A stretch of DNA of 38,080 nucleotides from a virus. Below are positions 1 through 6,585 of the stretch, in pieces (the stretch's first letter is position 1; every line of letters starts with the position of its first letter). A program made the translations under genes and the position numbers. Location: the IMG/VR virus record IMGVR_UViG_3300020156_000061, positions 1-38,080 of that record; one strand, given 5' to 3'. Below the pieces are notes generated by a model. It was given only the letters and a program-made list of their open reading frames with translations, ran no database searches and was not told the DNA's origin.

Positions 1-534
1 CCCATGATGAAATTGTTGCAAGTAGTGCAGAAGATCGACAAGCATTGCCAACGTTCCTTAATATTCTGTTCCTCCCTGGAGCAAGCCGAACGAGCTCGTG
101 AGATGCTCTCTAAGCTTGGTATTCGTGCCGAGATGGTTGATGGGTCAACTAAGCCCGCAGAACGCGCCAGGCTCGTCGATGAGTACCGAAAAGGGGCATT
201 TAAACACATGTTGAACGTGGGAGTTTTCACTACCGGGTTTGACGTACCCGCGCTTGACTGTGTGGTTTTGGCGCGGCCGACCATGAGCCTGGCACTCTAC
301 TACCAAATGGTTGGACGCGGCGTACGCCTGGACCCGGAACGCCCGGGCAAAAAATTACGTGTATATGATCTGGTGCGGGTGAGTGAGAAGCTTGGCCGCG
401 TTGAAACAATTAAAGTGGTAAAGGAGAACGGAGGATTTAGAGACAAAGTAATTTCAGAGGTTGGTGATATGACCGGCGTTGCACTGCACACATTTGCAGT
501 AAATAAGGAAAATAAATTAGAGGAGCCATTCTAA
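1..534 (+). CDS. DEAD/DEAH-box superfamily 2 helicase, C-terminal part (5' end outside window)
   Basis: The reading frame is open to the left edge, so this is the C-terminal RecA-like lobe of a larger helicase. Visible motifs are the motif IV-like RSLIFCSS, the motif V-like VFTTGFDVPALDCVV, and motif VI QMVGRGVRLDP with the arginine finger. The N-terminal lobe with Walker A and DEAD/DEAH is missing. The arrangement fits type III restriction-like or UvsW-like phage helicases, which unwind branched DNA or restart replication forks using ATP. Its TAA shares one base with the next gene's ATG, so the two are probably translationally coupled. Helicase C-domain identity is secure; the exact subfamily is not. 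Confidence 0.88.
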   Translation, partial: PMMKLLQVVQKIDKHCQRSLIFCSSLEQAERAREMLSKLGIRAEMVDGSTKPAERARLVDEYRKGAFKHMLNVGVFTTGFDVPALDCVVLARPTMSLALYYQMVGRGVRLDPERPGKKLRVYDLVRVSEKLGRVETIKVVKENGGFRDKVISEVGDMTGVALHTFAVNKENKLEEPF

Positions 535-827
535 TGGTCAAAATAAGCAAAGCATTACACGAGGAACAGATGCCAAACTCGATACTTATATCAATGAAGC
601 TTGGCGGCAAACTGTATGTAAAGGGGGCTACGCTTAGAAATGTGGACGAAAAAACCGATCTGTCTAAAGACGAAGAACTTGAGAAAGTACTCGACTCCAT
701 AGGGATAGCGATGAAATTCCTATGGCGTTCGGCGGAGCGCACAACGATATCGAAGGTAGCCAACCGTACTACGGATTGGATGATCAGAAGGGTAAAGCGT
801 ATGCAGATAGATGAGGTCGATAAGTGA
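534..827 (+). CDS. Small protein of unknown function, paralogue of the gene at 1050
   Basis: I do not recognise this 97-aa protein. It starts one base into the helicase stop codon, with GAGGAG at 520-525 as ribosome-binding site. Residues 10-40 (EEQMPNSILISMKLGGKLYV and following) align with the product of 1050-1349 (DEQIPDDTITVIIKCGGRTY), and both then continue with KG, an EK, and VLD. The two are therefore duplicated copies separated by one gene. The C-terminus is basic (RRVKRMQ). No membrane segment or catalytic motif is visible. Position inside a replication gene block suggests an early accessory role, which is only inference. Confidence 0.75.
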   Translation: MVKISKALHEEQMPNSILISMKLGGKLYVKGATLRNVDEKTDLSKDEELEKVLDSIGIAMKFLWRSAERTTISKVANRTTDWMIRRVKRMQIDEVDK

Positions 828-1132
828 TGATTATAAACTTTACTAACAATTATGCACACTTCGACCCGCTTGACCCATCCGCGCTCATTATGACATCGAC
901 GACTGGCGCTTGGAAATTGGCAGTACCGCTCCCAAAACTAACCGGAGTATTCTGGAAAAAGTACCACTGTCCGTGTGGCCAAACATTCAACAAGTTTACC
1001 AAATACGCGAATCATTATAAGTCGGCTTACACCGAGGAGAAATACCTGCATGAACAGCAAGAGCAAGCGAAAAAAGCTCATGTACGAACAGCAAAGCGAC
1101 CCGTACAATCCGGAAAATCATCTAAAGGATGA
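827..1132 (+). CDS. Small protein with a CxC/H zinc-finger-like motif
   Basis: This 101-aa protein starts at ATG 827, which overlaps the previous TGA; a GTG at 824 is an alternative start. GAGG at 813-816 lies upstream. The centre holds YHCPCGQTFNKFTKYANHYK, where two cysteines and a histidine about 18 residues later could bind zinc as in C2H2-like fingers, although the second histidine is not clear. The C-terminus is basic (KRPVQSGKSSKG), compatible with nucleic-acid binding. The last 83 nt overlap the next gene in another frame. No family is recognised. Confidence 0.65.
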   Translation: MIINFTNNYAHFDPLDPSALIMTSTTGAWKLAVPLPKLTGVFWKKYHCPCGQTFNKFTKYANHYKSAYTEEKYLHEQQEQAKKAHVRTAKRPVQSGKSSKG

Positions 1133-1349
1133 GCAAATCCCGGATGATACCATTACGGTGATCATAAAATGCGGAGGCCGAACGTACATGAAGGGCATTC
1201 GATTACCGGATACCCAGGAGAAAACGGCCGCACTCGTCGGAAACGCAATGCAAACCGTTCTCGACACAGTTGATGCAAAAGGATTAAAAAAGGGTGGGAG
1301 TCGATTCGACCCAAATAATAAGGAGAAAAAAAGTGAAGGAATTTCTTGA
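1050..1349 (+). CDS. Small protein of unknown function, paralogue of the gene at 534
   Basis: The start is ATG 1050, preceded by GAGGAGA at 1034-1040; an upstream ATG at 975 in the same frame lies deep inside the previous gene and lacks this site. The 99-aa product begins with a basic stretch (MNSKSKRKKLMYEQQ), then DEQIPDDTITVIIKCGGRTY, matching the product of 534-827. The end is also basic (KGLKKGGSRFDPNNKEKK). No catalytic or membrane motif is seen. Duplication of a small early gene with an inserted neighbour suggests diversification of a phage accessory factor; function unknown. Confidence 0.68.
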   Translation: MNSKSKRKKLMYEQQSDPYNPENHLKDEQIPDDTITVIIKCGGRTYMKGIRLPDTQEKTAALVGNAMQTVLDTVDAKGLKKGGSRFDPNNKEKKSEGIS

Positions 1350-1569
1350 AAAACACAAATATGAATTGAGAAGCGTTGTGGTAATTGTCGGCTTGATACT
1401 GGCTGCTACCATGATCGTTATGTCGTTTGTATCTCTTATTGAATGGGACCGCAAGGTCAATGCCGAAGAGTGTGCAAAGGCGGCAAGCGTTGTTAACGCT
1501 AGTGACTGGAAGAGTTCCGGCAGTACTTGCTACCTCGTAAAAGATGGAAAGATTGCTGAGATCGACTGA
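1333..1569 (+). CDS. Single-pass membrane protein, small
   Basis: The start is taken at GTG 1333, because AAGGAG (1320-1325) sits seven bases upstream; the longer ATG start at 1294 has no such site and falls inside the previous gene. The 78-aa product has a short basic N-terminus (KEFLEKHKYELR), one hydrophobic segment (VVVIVGLILAATMIVMSFVS), then a hydrophilic domain with two cysteines (EECAKA, STCYLV). This suggests N-in/C-out topology with a possible external disulfide. No family recognised. Its stop overlaps the phosphatase start. Confidence 0.7.
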   Translation: MKEFLEKHKYELRSVVVIVGLILAATMIVMSFVSLIEWDRKVNAEECAKAASVVNASDWKSSGSTCYLVKDGKIAEID

Positions 1570-2213
1570 TGGACATTGCATACATTAACAAACCGTACTA
1601 CGACAAGGAAGGGTTCGATGGCTTCCTGGTAAATGAAAAGCACAGAGTATTCGGAGTGTTCGATGGCATGGGCGTTAGTGAAGGCGCTCGAGCGATTGCC
1701 ATTATGATCGGCAATGCGATCAATCACCACGCGTCCCTTGGCCACGACTGCAAGCAGATGGCCGAAACGATCAATGCTACCGCTCGCACTTCGGCCGCGC
1801 ATTATCCTCATGATGGCAGCACGGCAACCGTGGTGCGTGTAACAAGCGATGGTGTACTCGAATATGCACACGTTGGTGATAGCCGGCTGTACGTTTACCG
1901 CCGGGGACGCATTAAGCAAATTACGGCCGATGAGGGCATTGGCAACTTGCTTCTCAATTACGTGGGTGCATACAGCCACGGAGTAAATCAGATCGGCCAG
2001 ATCGAAGCGGAAGACTGGGATGCGTTTATGCTTTGCACAGACGGAATTACCGGCGATTTCAAAGATCAGTTTATCGAAGATGAACAGATCGAGCGCGTAT
2101 TCCAGGACCGACAAACTTCCCAGGAAATTTGTAACGATCTTGTCAGCATGAGTAAAAAAGACGATGATAAAACCATAATTGTTGTGAGTAAATTTAAAGG
2201 AGAAAATCAATGA
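1569..2213 (+). CDS. PP2C-type serine/threonine phosphatase
   Basis: This 214-aa protein carries the PP2C metal-phosphatase signature in order: FGVFDGMG (D32, G33), DGSTATVV near residue 82, HVGDSRLYVY (D104), MLCTDGITGD (D158, G159) and DDKTIIVV near 199. The aspartates would bind two Mn/Mg ions. Family knowledge says such enzymes remove phosphate from Ser/Thr. The length fits the compact bacterial Stp/PrpC class, without extra domains. It sits in a tight early operon (ATGA overlap before and after). I infer that it reverses host kinase signalling or regulates phage proteins. No kinase partner is visible in the window. Confidence 0.88.
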   Translation: MDIAYINKPYYDKEGFDGFLVNEKHRVFGVFDGMGVSEGARAIAIMIGNAINHHASLGHDCKQMAETINATARTSAAHYPHDGSTATVVRVTSDGVLEYAHVGDSRLYVYRRGRIKQITADEGIGNLLLNYVGAYSHGVNQIGQIEAEDWDAFMLCTDGITGDFKDQFIEDEQIERVFQDRQTSQEICNDLVSMSKKDDDKTIIVVSKFKGENQ

Positions 2214-3139
2214 CCGAAAGAACAGCCGATACTAAGTTGGAAAAATTTGTAGAGAGTGAAATCGAAGTACTTTCACCTCTTATGGCAAAGTCGAATATGC
2301 TTAAAGCCGAGGCGGATAAGGTAGAAATTACCGACAAAGAAACATATATCAGCGCCAAGGCTACCCGCCGCGAGCTCGTTACTCACCGCAATAGTGTGCG
2401 TGACATGCGCCTTACATTTACCCGTAAACTCGATCAGGTGAAGGGGCTGTTTATCCAAAAACAAGACGAAGTTTTAGCGCCGGCGATCGAAGCGGAAGCA
2501 GGGTTGAAAGACAAAATCTCTGTATGGGAAGAGGAACAAAAACGCCTCAAAGAAGAGGAAGAGGCTCGTATCCAGTCGATTCTCGACAAGCTTACGGTGC
2601 CAGCAATGGACCGCAAAACCGTTACGCGTGACGAAGTACTGCGCGCCCAGGCAGCACTAAAGATGGAACTTGGTTTGCTCGAGCAAAAGGATAAAAACAA
2701 AAAGGCTGTTAAAGATCACGTTGCCGGTGAGCGAGAGAAAATCAATGAGCTCCTAGAGTTTGTTGATGAACGCGACCGCCAGGCAGCTGAGGCGAAAGCT
2801 CTTGCAGAGGAGCGTGCGAAATTAGAGGAAGACCGCGCGAATCTTGAGCACGATAAAGCGCGTACTGAATCAAAAATGCCACAGGTTGGTAAGGACACTG
2901 ATGTCCCTACCAAAAACGAAGACGCACCTGCAGAAGACGATCTGCCCGGCGATACCAATCCGGATTCAATGTACCAACTTATCCGCGATCTTGGTGAGGG
3001 TACTATGGATGCAGCGCTCAAGGTGTTAAATGACCAACTCGAGGGAATTCGTGATACGGAACTTAGCGACGAAGACTACCATAACTGGAAGTTGGAAACT
3101 GTTGATGCTATTTACCAGGTAATTGCTGAGAACCAGTAA
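2210..3139 (+). CDS. Coiled-coil protein, DUF1351-like
   Basis: The 309-aa product is largely helical and charged. Residues about 20-110 resemble the phage DUF1351 family as I remember it: a conserved start, then repeated basic/acidic heptads (WEEEQKRLKEEEEARIQ), a pattern found beside phage recombination genes. A second coiled coil follows at about 180-225 (ALAEERAKLEEDRANLEHDK), then an acidic linker (APAEDDLPGD) and a C-terminal helical part. The start ATG overlaps the previous stop by four bases and AAAGGAG precedes it. A role in recombination or replication is inferred from family and context. Confidence 0.6.
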   Translation: MTERTADTKLEKFVESEIEVLSPLMAKSNMLKAEADKVEITDKETYISAKATRRELVTHRNSVRDMRLTFTRKLDQVKGLFIQKQDEVLAPAIEAEAGLKDKISVWEEEQKRLKEEEEARIQSILDKLTVPAMDRKTVTRDEVLRAQAALKMELGLLEQKDKNKKAVKDHVAGEREKINELLEFVDERDRQAAEAKALAEERAKLEEDRANLEHDKARTESKMPQVGKDTDVPTKNEDAPAEDDLPGDTNPDSMYQLIRDLGEGTMDAALKVLNDQLEGIRDTELSDEDYHNWKLETVDAIYQVIAENQ

Positions 3140-3348
3140 TGGCATTCCTCAAGGCGTCCGATCATAAAGCGATCGCGTGGTGGGCGGAAGAGCGGGGGTT
3201 AAAACCCCAGCTCTCGACGCCGCCGATCATCTATTTCAAGGATAAAAACGGTAACGAAGTATCAGCCAATATAGCCTCACTCGTACCACTGTATAAAGCC
3301 TGGAAAAAAGAACAATCGAAAAACAATAAACGGAAGGTGAGCTCGTGA
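3139..3348 (+). CDS. Small basic hypothetical protein
   Basis: The 69-aa product starts on the last base of the previous stop codon (TAATG). It contains AIAWWAEERGLKPQL and ends with a lysine-rich tail (KKEQSKNNKRKVSS). No known motif is recognised. Its GTGA overlap with the next small gene indicates coupled translation. Coding is supported by tight packing and the absence of a competing frame. Confidence 0.68.
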   Translation: MAFLKASDHKAIAWWAEERGLKPQLSTPPIIYFKDKNGNEVSANIASLVPLYKAWKKEQSKNNKRKVSS

Positions 3349-3476
3349 AAATTATAAAAGTTGGCAAGTACACATTTTTACGGCACTGGTTTCGCTGGTA
3401 CACCGTACACCAAGTACGCCCGGATGGCGAAGTATTTCTGCAACGCACGCAGTTTCCATTAAAAGAACAGGAATAG
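3345..3476 (+). CDS. Very small basic/aromatic protein (43 aa)
   Basis: A GTG at 3345 overlaps the preceding TGA (GTGA) and GGAAGG lies at 3332-3337. The frame stays open to TAG at 3474-3476, three bases before dnaB. The peptide is rich in aromatic and basic residues (FLRHWFRWYTVHQVR, then PDGEVFLQRTQF) and could form a small beta-rich fold. The start arrangement and lack of other coding in the gap support it. Function is unknown. Confidence 0.58.
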   Translation: MKIIKVGKYTFLRHWFRWYTVHQVRPDGEVFLQRTQFPLKEQE

Positions 3477-3479
3477 GGT

Positions 3480-4913
3480 ATGGCTAAGGAAGAACTCGAA
3501 TTACCAATCGCAGAGGACGCGGAGAAATCGATACTTGGATGTATTCTTATCGGTGGTGCTGAGATTATGAAGCAAGTCGATCACATTATCACCAAGGACG
3601 ATTTCACCGATAACAAGCGCGTCATTCTGTACCGGGCACTCCGGGGCGCGTGGTTGAAACATGGCGATGTTGATTTTCTAACCGTAGTTAATTTCTTAAA
3701 AGACAAAGGTTATTACGATCAGGTTGGGGGTGGTGCGTACATCTCCGAAATGACCAATGAGGTGCCAACATACGCCCACGCGGTAACGTATGCTCGAATC
3801 GTAGCGGATAAAGCTGTGGCGCGTCGGACCATCCAGGCAGCCCAGGACATTATCAAGAACGCTTCTAAAGCGGACGATATCGAAGGCTTCATTAATTGGA
3901 GTGAGAACCGGCTAAAAGGCGTAACGCGTACAAGCGCGCGTAGTGAGGGTAGACTGGCTTTAGTTGACCTAGATGAGTGGAGAACCATTGCGCGCGAATC
4001 ACAGCCGCTAGAGGGCGAAATACGCGGCCTGAGTGTGGGTTGGCGCAAGATGGATGAGCTCACGGAAGGATTCGAGCCCGGCGAAGTAATGATTTTAACT
4101 GGCCACACCAAGCATGGTAAATCGAAACTTGCCGCAAATATTGCTTGGAACGTAGCGCAAAAAGGTACGAACGTTTTGTTTGTGAATACCGAGATGACGA
4201 AACTGCAGGTTGCCAGGCGCATGAATGCTATGAGCAAAACGGATGAAAAATTACCAGGCACCATTTACCTGAATGACCGCGCTGATTTACAGTACCGCGA
4301 CGTAATTACGATTATGGAAAACGCCAAAGAAAAAGGGTGTGGCATGGTGATTATTGACCACCTCCACTTTTTCGGCCGCAGCGTTGACAACCAGGTAAAT
4401 GAAATCAGCAAGATCACCAAAGAGTTTAAAGAGGCTGCCGTGCAATTGGAGTTGCCAGTACTGTTGCTTTGCCATATCCAGCAGGGAGATACCAGCAAGC
4501 GGCCAACACTCCAAATGCTCAAAGGCTCGAGCTCAATCGCCCAGGATGCCGACATTGTAATTACCGTATGGCGCGATGATCGGCCGAACGCACCGGACCC
4601 ACATACCACAGAGGTGATTCGCTTGGCACACCGTTCTGCAGAGCGAGCCATCACGAAAGTATACCTGTATGCGGAAGGTATACGATTGCTCGAAGAGCGG
4701 CCACCTACCACAGATCAACAACTACAATATGCCGAGGACACCGCACGGATGCTCGGAGAAAAGGATGATGACGATGCCTTTGATTTGGAAATCGGATGGG
4801 ACGAAGAGCATGAAAGTAACCGAGGAGGCGTACAAGAAACTCCAGATGATAAAAATATTCTGGCCTCCGGAGAAAAAGGTAAAGCTTGGGCGGCGCCTAA
4901 TCCCGATCGGTGA
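3480..4913 (+). CDS. dnaB: DnaB-family replicative DNA helicase
   Basis: The 477-aa product has the DnaB layout. The N-terminal helical domain (about 1-110) starts with AEDAEKSILGCILI, typical of DnaB_N. The RecA-like motor follows with Walker A TGHTKHGKSKL around residues 207-217, Walker B GMVIIDHLHF near 286-295, and KGSSSIAQDADIVI, a DnaB-specific motif. The ring helicase unwinds DNA ahead of the fork. The last ~60 residues are acidic and unlike the core. Start ATG 3480 follows AGGA at 3469-3472. No primase, loader or DNA polymerase is in the window, so these would lie outside it or come from the host. Confidence 0.93.
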   Translation: MAKEELELPIAEDAEKSILGCILIGGAEIMKQVDHIITKDDFTDNKRVILYRALRGAWLKHGDVDFLTVVNFLKDKGYYDQVGGGAYISEMTNEVPTYAHAVTYARIVADKAVARRTIQAAQDIIKNASKADDIEGFINWSENRLKGVTRTSARSEGRLALVDLDEWRTIARESQPLEGEIRGLSVGWRKMDELTEGFEPGEVMILTGHTKHGKSKLAANIAWNVAQKGTNVLFVNTEMTKLQVARRMNAMSKTDEKLPGTIYLNDRADLQYRDVITIMENAKEKGCGMVIIDHLHFFGRSVDNQVNEISKITKEFKEAAVQLELPVLLLCHIQQGDTSKRPTLQMLKGSSSIAQDADIVITVWRDDRPNAPDPHTTEVIRLAHRSAERAITKVYLYAEGIRLLEERPPTTDQQLQYAEDTARMLGEKDDDDAFDLEIGWDEEHESNRGGVQETPDDKNILASGEKGKAWAAPNPDR

Positions 4914-4965
4914 CATCTCTTTAACAAAGCCCGATACGTCTGAGCAATTAAGCTTTAGGGATTGA
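4765..4965 (+). CDS. Possible small ORF overlapping the dnaB 3' end
   Basis: A frame starting at ATG 4765 (alternative starts 4768, 4774, 4810) runs past the dnaB stop to TGA 4963-4965. GGAG at 4755-4758 precedes the first ATG. The part after residue about 16 (MKVTEEAYKKLQMIKIFW, then PPEKKVKLGRR) looks protein-like, yet most of it overlaps dnaB. Its stop codon lies inside the -35 box of the promoter at 4962. It may be a real 51-66 aa gene or only a shadow frame. Confidence 0.25.
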   Translation: MMTMPLIWKSDGTKSMKVTEEAYKKLQMIKIFWPPEKKVKLGRRLIPIGDISLTKPDTSEQLSFRD

Positions 4966-4990
4966 CTTTTTCTCCGGACTTTGTTAAGAT
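4962..4990 (+). promoter_or_regulatory. Sigma70-type promoter for the structured RNA and the following operon
   Basis: TTGACT at 4962-4967 and TAAGAT at 4985-4990 are separated by exactly 17 bases. Transcription would begin near 4996-4998, one or two bases before the first 15-nt repeat. The promoter lies just after dnaB in the largest non-coding gap, so it probably starts a second rightward transcript covering the RNA region and the genes from 5395 on. Confidence 0.75.
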
Positions 4991-4998
4991 GGGATAGT

Positions 4999-5013
4999 CG
5001 AACATTAACAATT
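4999..5013 (+). repeat. 15-nt direct repeat, copy 1
   Basis: CGAACATTAACAATT occurs here, at the predicted 5' end of the structured RNA, immediately before the first long helix. An identical copy is at 5146-5160. It could be a protein-binding linker in the RNA or an iteron-like DNA site. Confidence 0.8.
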
Positions 5014-5145
5014 CGGTTGGCCCGGGGATAGACAGGGCAGGATAGCACCTTTAAATTCCTTTCTTTTTGTTACACGTTAAAACAATTTTAGGAACCATAA
5101 ATACTAAACAGATGCCTAACCTGTCTTTCCCTCGGCCAGCCGCGA

Positions 5146-5160
5146 CGAACATTAACAATT
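5146..5160 (+). repeat. 15-nt direct repeat, copy 2
   Basis: This is an exact copy of 4999-5013. It lies between the two folded domains, three bases after domain 1 closes and three bases before the 17-bp helix of domain 2 opens. I found no third copy in the window. Confidence 0.8.
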
Positions 5161-5394
5161 TGATTTAAGTAGCCAGGGGCGCTTATGACGTGGTATATAT
5201 CCGTGGTGGACCATATGCAGATCATCATAAGCGCCAGCCGTCGGTAGGTTGATGCCCTCTTCCTGCCGGCAGTATCCTGCCAAGGACCTTCTACATATGT
5301 AGTGTCGCTCATATCAGTAGAAGCTTCACATTCGTGTGTTTTATCCTTGGCGGGACCAAGCCCCTGGCTACTTAAAAAATTGGGAAAGGATGCC

Positions 5395-5601
5395 ATGCAG
5401 GAAGAATTTGTAGTCCCTCTTACCAAAGAGGAATTCATAAAAAAAGCCGAGCCTGTTACGATTGTTGGCGCGAAAAGTGTAAAGATCGCTTTGGAAAAAG
5501 AACTTGAAAAAGTTACTACTCCGTTACAAGCTGAGATTGACTTTTTCGACCAGGTGATCGAATACAAAGAAACAGGTGAATTACCGGAAGGATTGAAGTA
5601 A
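5395..5601 (+). CDS. Small acidic hypothetical protein
   Basis: The start is ATG 5395 with GGGAAAGGA at 5382-5390. A longer frame reaching back to 5302 would run through the structured RNA and is rejected. The 68-aa product (MQEEFVVPLTKEEFIKKAEP onward) is charged and helical near the end (ALEKELEKVTTPLQAEIDFF). No family recognised. It is the first gene after the structured leader, so any control by that RNA would act here first. The TAA overlaps the next ATG by one base. Confidence 0.75.
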   Translation: MQEEFVVPLTKEEFIKKAEPVTIVGAKSVKIALEKELEKVTTPLQAEIDFFDQVIEYKETGELPEGLK

Positions 5602-5828
5602 TGACCAATCCGGACACAGAATTGCAGCGCAAACGCCTGAAAACCTTAACTAAACGGTACACTCCGGAACAACGAAAAGAGTGGGCCAGTAAGGCCGGTA
5701 AGGCGTCACCGACTAAGTTCACCAGTGACGCTGCCCGTAGGGCAAACGACATCCGGTGGGCAGCGGTACGCGCTGCGAAAGAAGCAAAACAAAAACACGA
5801 TGAAAATAAAGATTTAAAGGAGGCATAG
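5601..5828 (+). CDS. Small basic hypothetical protein
   Basis: The 75-aa product starts inside the previous stop codon, with GGAAGGA just upstream. It is strongly basic and helical: YTPEQRKEWASKAGKASPTK, then SDAARRANDIRWAAVRAAKE. This suggests nucleic-acid binding, but no defined domain is recognised. It ends one base before the next start. Confidence 0.72.
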   Translation: MTNPDTELQRKRLKTLTKRYTPEQRKEWASKAGKASPTKFTSDAARRANDIRWAAVRAAKEAKQKHDENKDLKEA

Positions 5829-5829
5829 C

Positions 5830-6147
5830 ATGTCTACAGAACAGAACATAACATCCCAAAGCAATACGATGAAGACTGTACCCGATGTATCATTCGGTGA
5901 AAAATGGTCGGCATTTTGGAGCAAAGTCGGAGAAGGTGGCAAACTCATAGGAATGACAGGGTTAGCCCTGGTATTTATCATCAATGGCGTGGCAGTAGGA
6001 TTATACTGTTTCGGATTGGTTCATCCCTCACAAGGAGTTGCCGCGATCTTTGGCGCATTGTCATTCTCGTTCGCAGCCTACGCGCTTGGCGCAATGGTTT
6101 TTAACGGAGTAAAATGGCAACTAAGCAGTAACAAAAAAAGGAGATAG
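5830..6147 (+). CDS. Two-pass membrane protein
   Basis: The 105-aa product follows AAAGGAGG with good spacing. After a hydrophilic N-terminus it has two hydrophobic segments, about 39-62 (LIGMTGLALVFIINGVAVGL) and 68-92 (QGVAAIFGALSFSFAAYALG), and a basic end (SSNKKRR). The layout suggests both termini in the cytoplasm. Size and topology fit a class II holin, but it lies in the replication block, away from the lysis genes, so another membrane role is equally possible. Confidence 0.72.
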   Translation: MSTEQNITSQSNTMKTVPDVSFGEKWSAFWSKVGEGGKLIGMTGLALVFIINGVAVGLYCFGLVHPSQGVAAIFGALSFSFAAYALGAMVFNGVKWQLSSNKKRR

Positions 6148-6150
6148 CCC

Positions 6151-6585
6151 ATGTCCCAAAACCCCGAAGAGGGGCGCTTCACACCCGAGACAAAGGCCGA
6201 GGCCATCCGTGAAGCGCGGAAGCGTACCGTTGAAATGAGACGGCAATTGCGCGCCGCTAAACATAAAAAAGAAGCCGAGAAAAAGGCTGCCCGCTGGCTG
6301 GAGCGCCATGCTCCCAAGCGCGAGGAAGTCCAGGAGCAAATGCACAAGGTCAGTTATGGCCGGGCACCGCTTAATCGCCGAGGCAGGCGTTACTACGCTA
6401 AAAAAATGAATGCTTTCAAAACCCCGCAGGGATGGAAGAACTTTAACGCAGGATACGCCGAAAAGTACGGGCACATGGAAAGTGTCTCGCGCGGCAATCG
6501 AGCCCGCAAAGATGCAATCAAGGCTGCTAAGGCCAAGAATCGCAGCAACAGTATAAATCTAGCAATCAAAAAGGGAGACAAGTAA
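6151..6585 (+). CDS. Highly basic, helical hypothetical protein
   Basis: The 144-aa product is dominated by Lys, Arg and Ala (ARKRTVEMRRQLRAAKHKKE near the N-terminus, RKDAIKAAKAKNRS near the end). This implies binding to DNA or RNA. AAAGGAG lies upstream of ATG 6151. The middle part (APLNRRGRRYYAKKMNAFKT) is less repetitive and may be folded. No named family recognised. It directly precedes the SSB-like gene, which suggests a DNA-handling role. Confidence 0.7.
   Translation: MSQNPEEGRFTPETKAEAIREARKRTVEMRRQLRAAKHKKEAEKKAARWLERHAPKREEVQEQMHKVSYGRAPLNRRGRRYYAKKMNAFKTPQGWKNFNAGYAEKYGHMESVSRGNRARKDAIKAAKAKNRSNSINLAIKKGDK

Larger units (their letters stand above)
4997..5376 (+). ncRNA. Candidate large structured RNA (two-domain, about 380 nt)
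   Basis: Directly downstream of the promoter the plus-strand RNA can form long nested helices. Domain 1 pairs 5014-5036 with 5120-5142 (21 of 23 positions). Domain 2 is closed by a perfect 17-bp helix, 5164-5180 with 5360-5376. Inside it are 5181-5188 with 5225-5232 (8 bp), 5240-5248 with 5262-5270 (9 bp), and 5275-5286 with 5344-5355 (12 bp). The last encloses 5288-5299 with 5310-5323 (12 bp, 2-nt bulge) and a CACA-TTCG-TGTG tetraloop hairpin at 5327-5338. Five G-U pairs occur, all pairing only on the plus strand, which argues for RNA rather than a DNA palindrome. No long frame fills the region. It could be a stand-alone RNA, a processed leader or an antitermination element; no known family is recognised. 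Confidence 0.72.

Noticed and set aside
4999-5160. CRISPR array or type III toxin-antitoxin repeats
   Set aside because: Only two 15-nt copies 147 bases apart, and no Cas or ToxN-like gene next to them.
5164-5376. tmRNA, RNase P RNA or group I intron
   Set aside because: I found no tRNA-like T-arm with tag frame, no RNase P core motif and no interrupted gene.
5302-5394. Upstream extension of the gene at 5395
   Set aside because: It runs through the 3' half of the structured RNA and lacks a ribosome-binding site; ATG 5395 has one.
5088-5567. Minus-strand open frame through the RNA region
   Set aside because: It is antisense to a convincing gene at 5395-5601 and to paired helices, with no good start signal.
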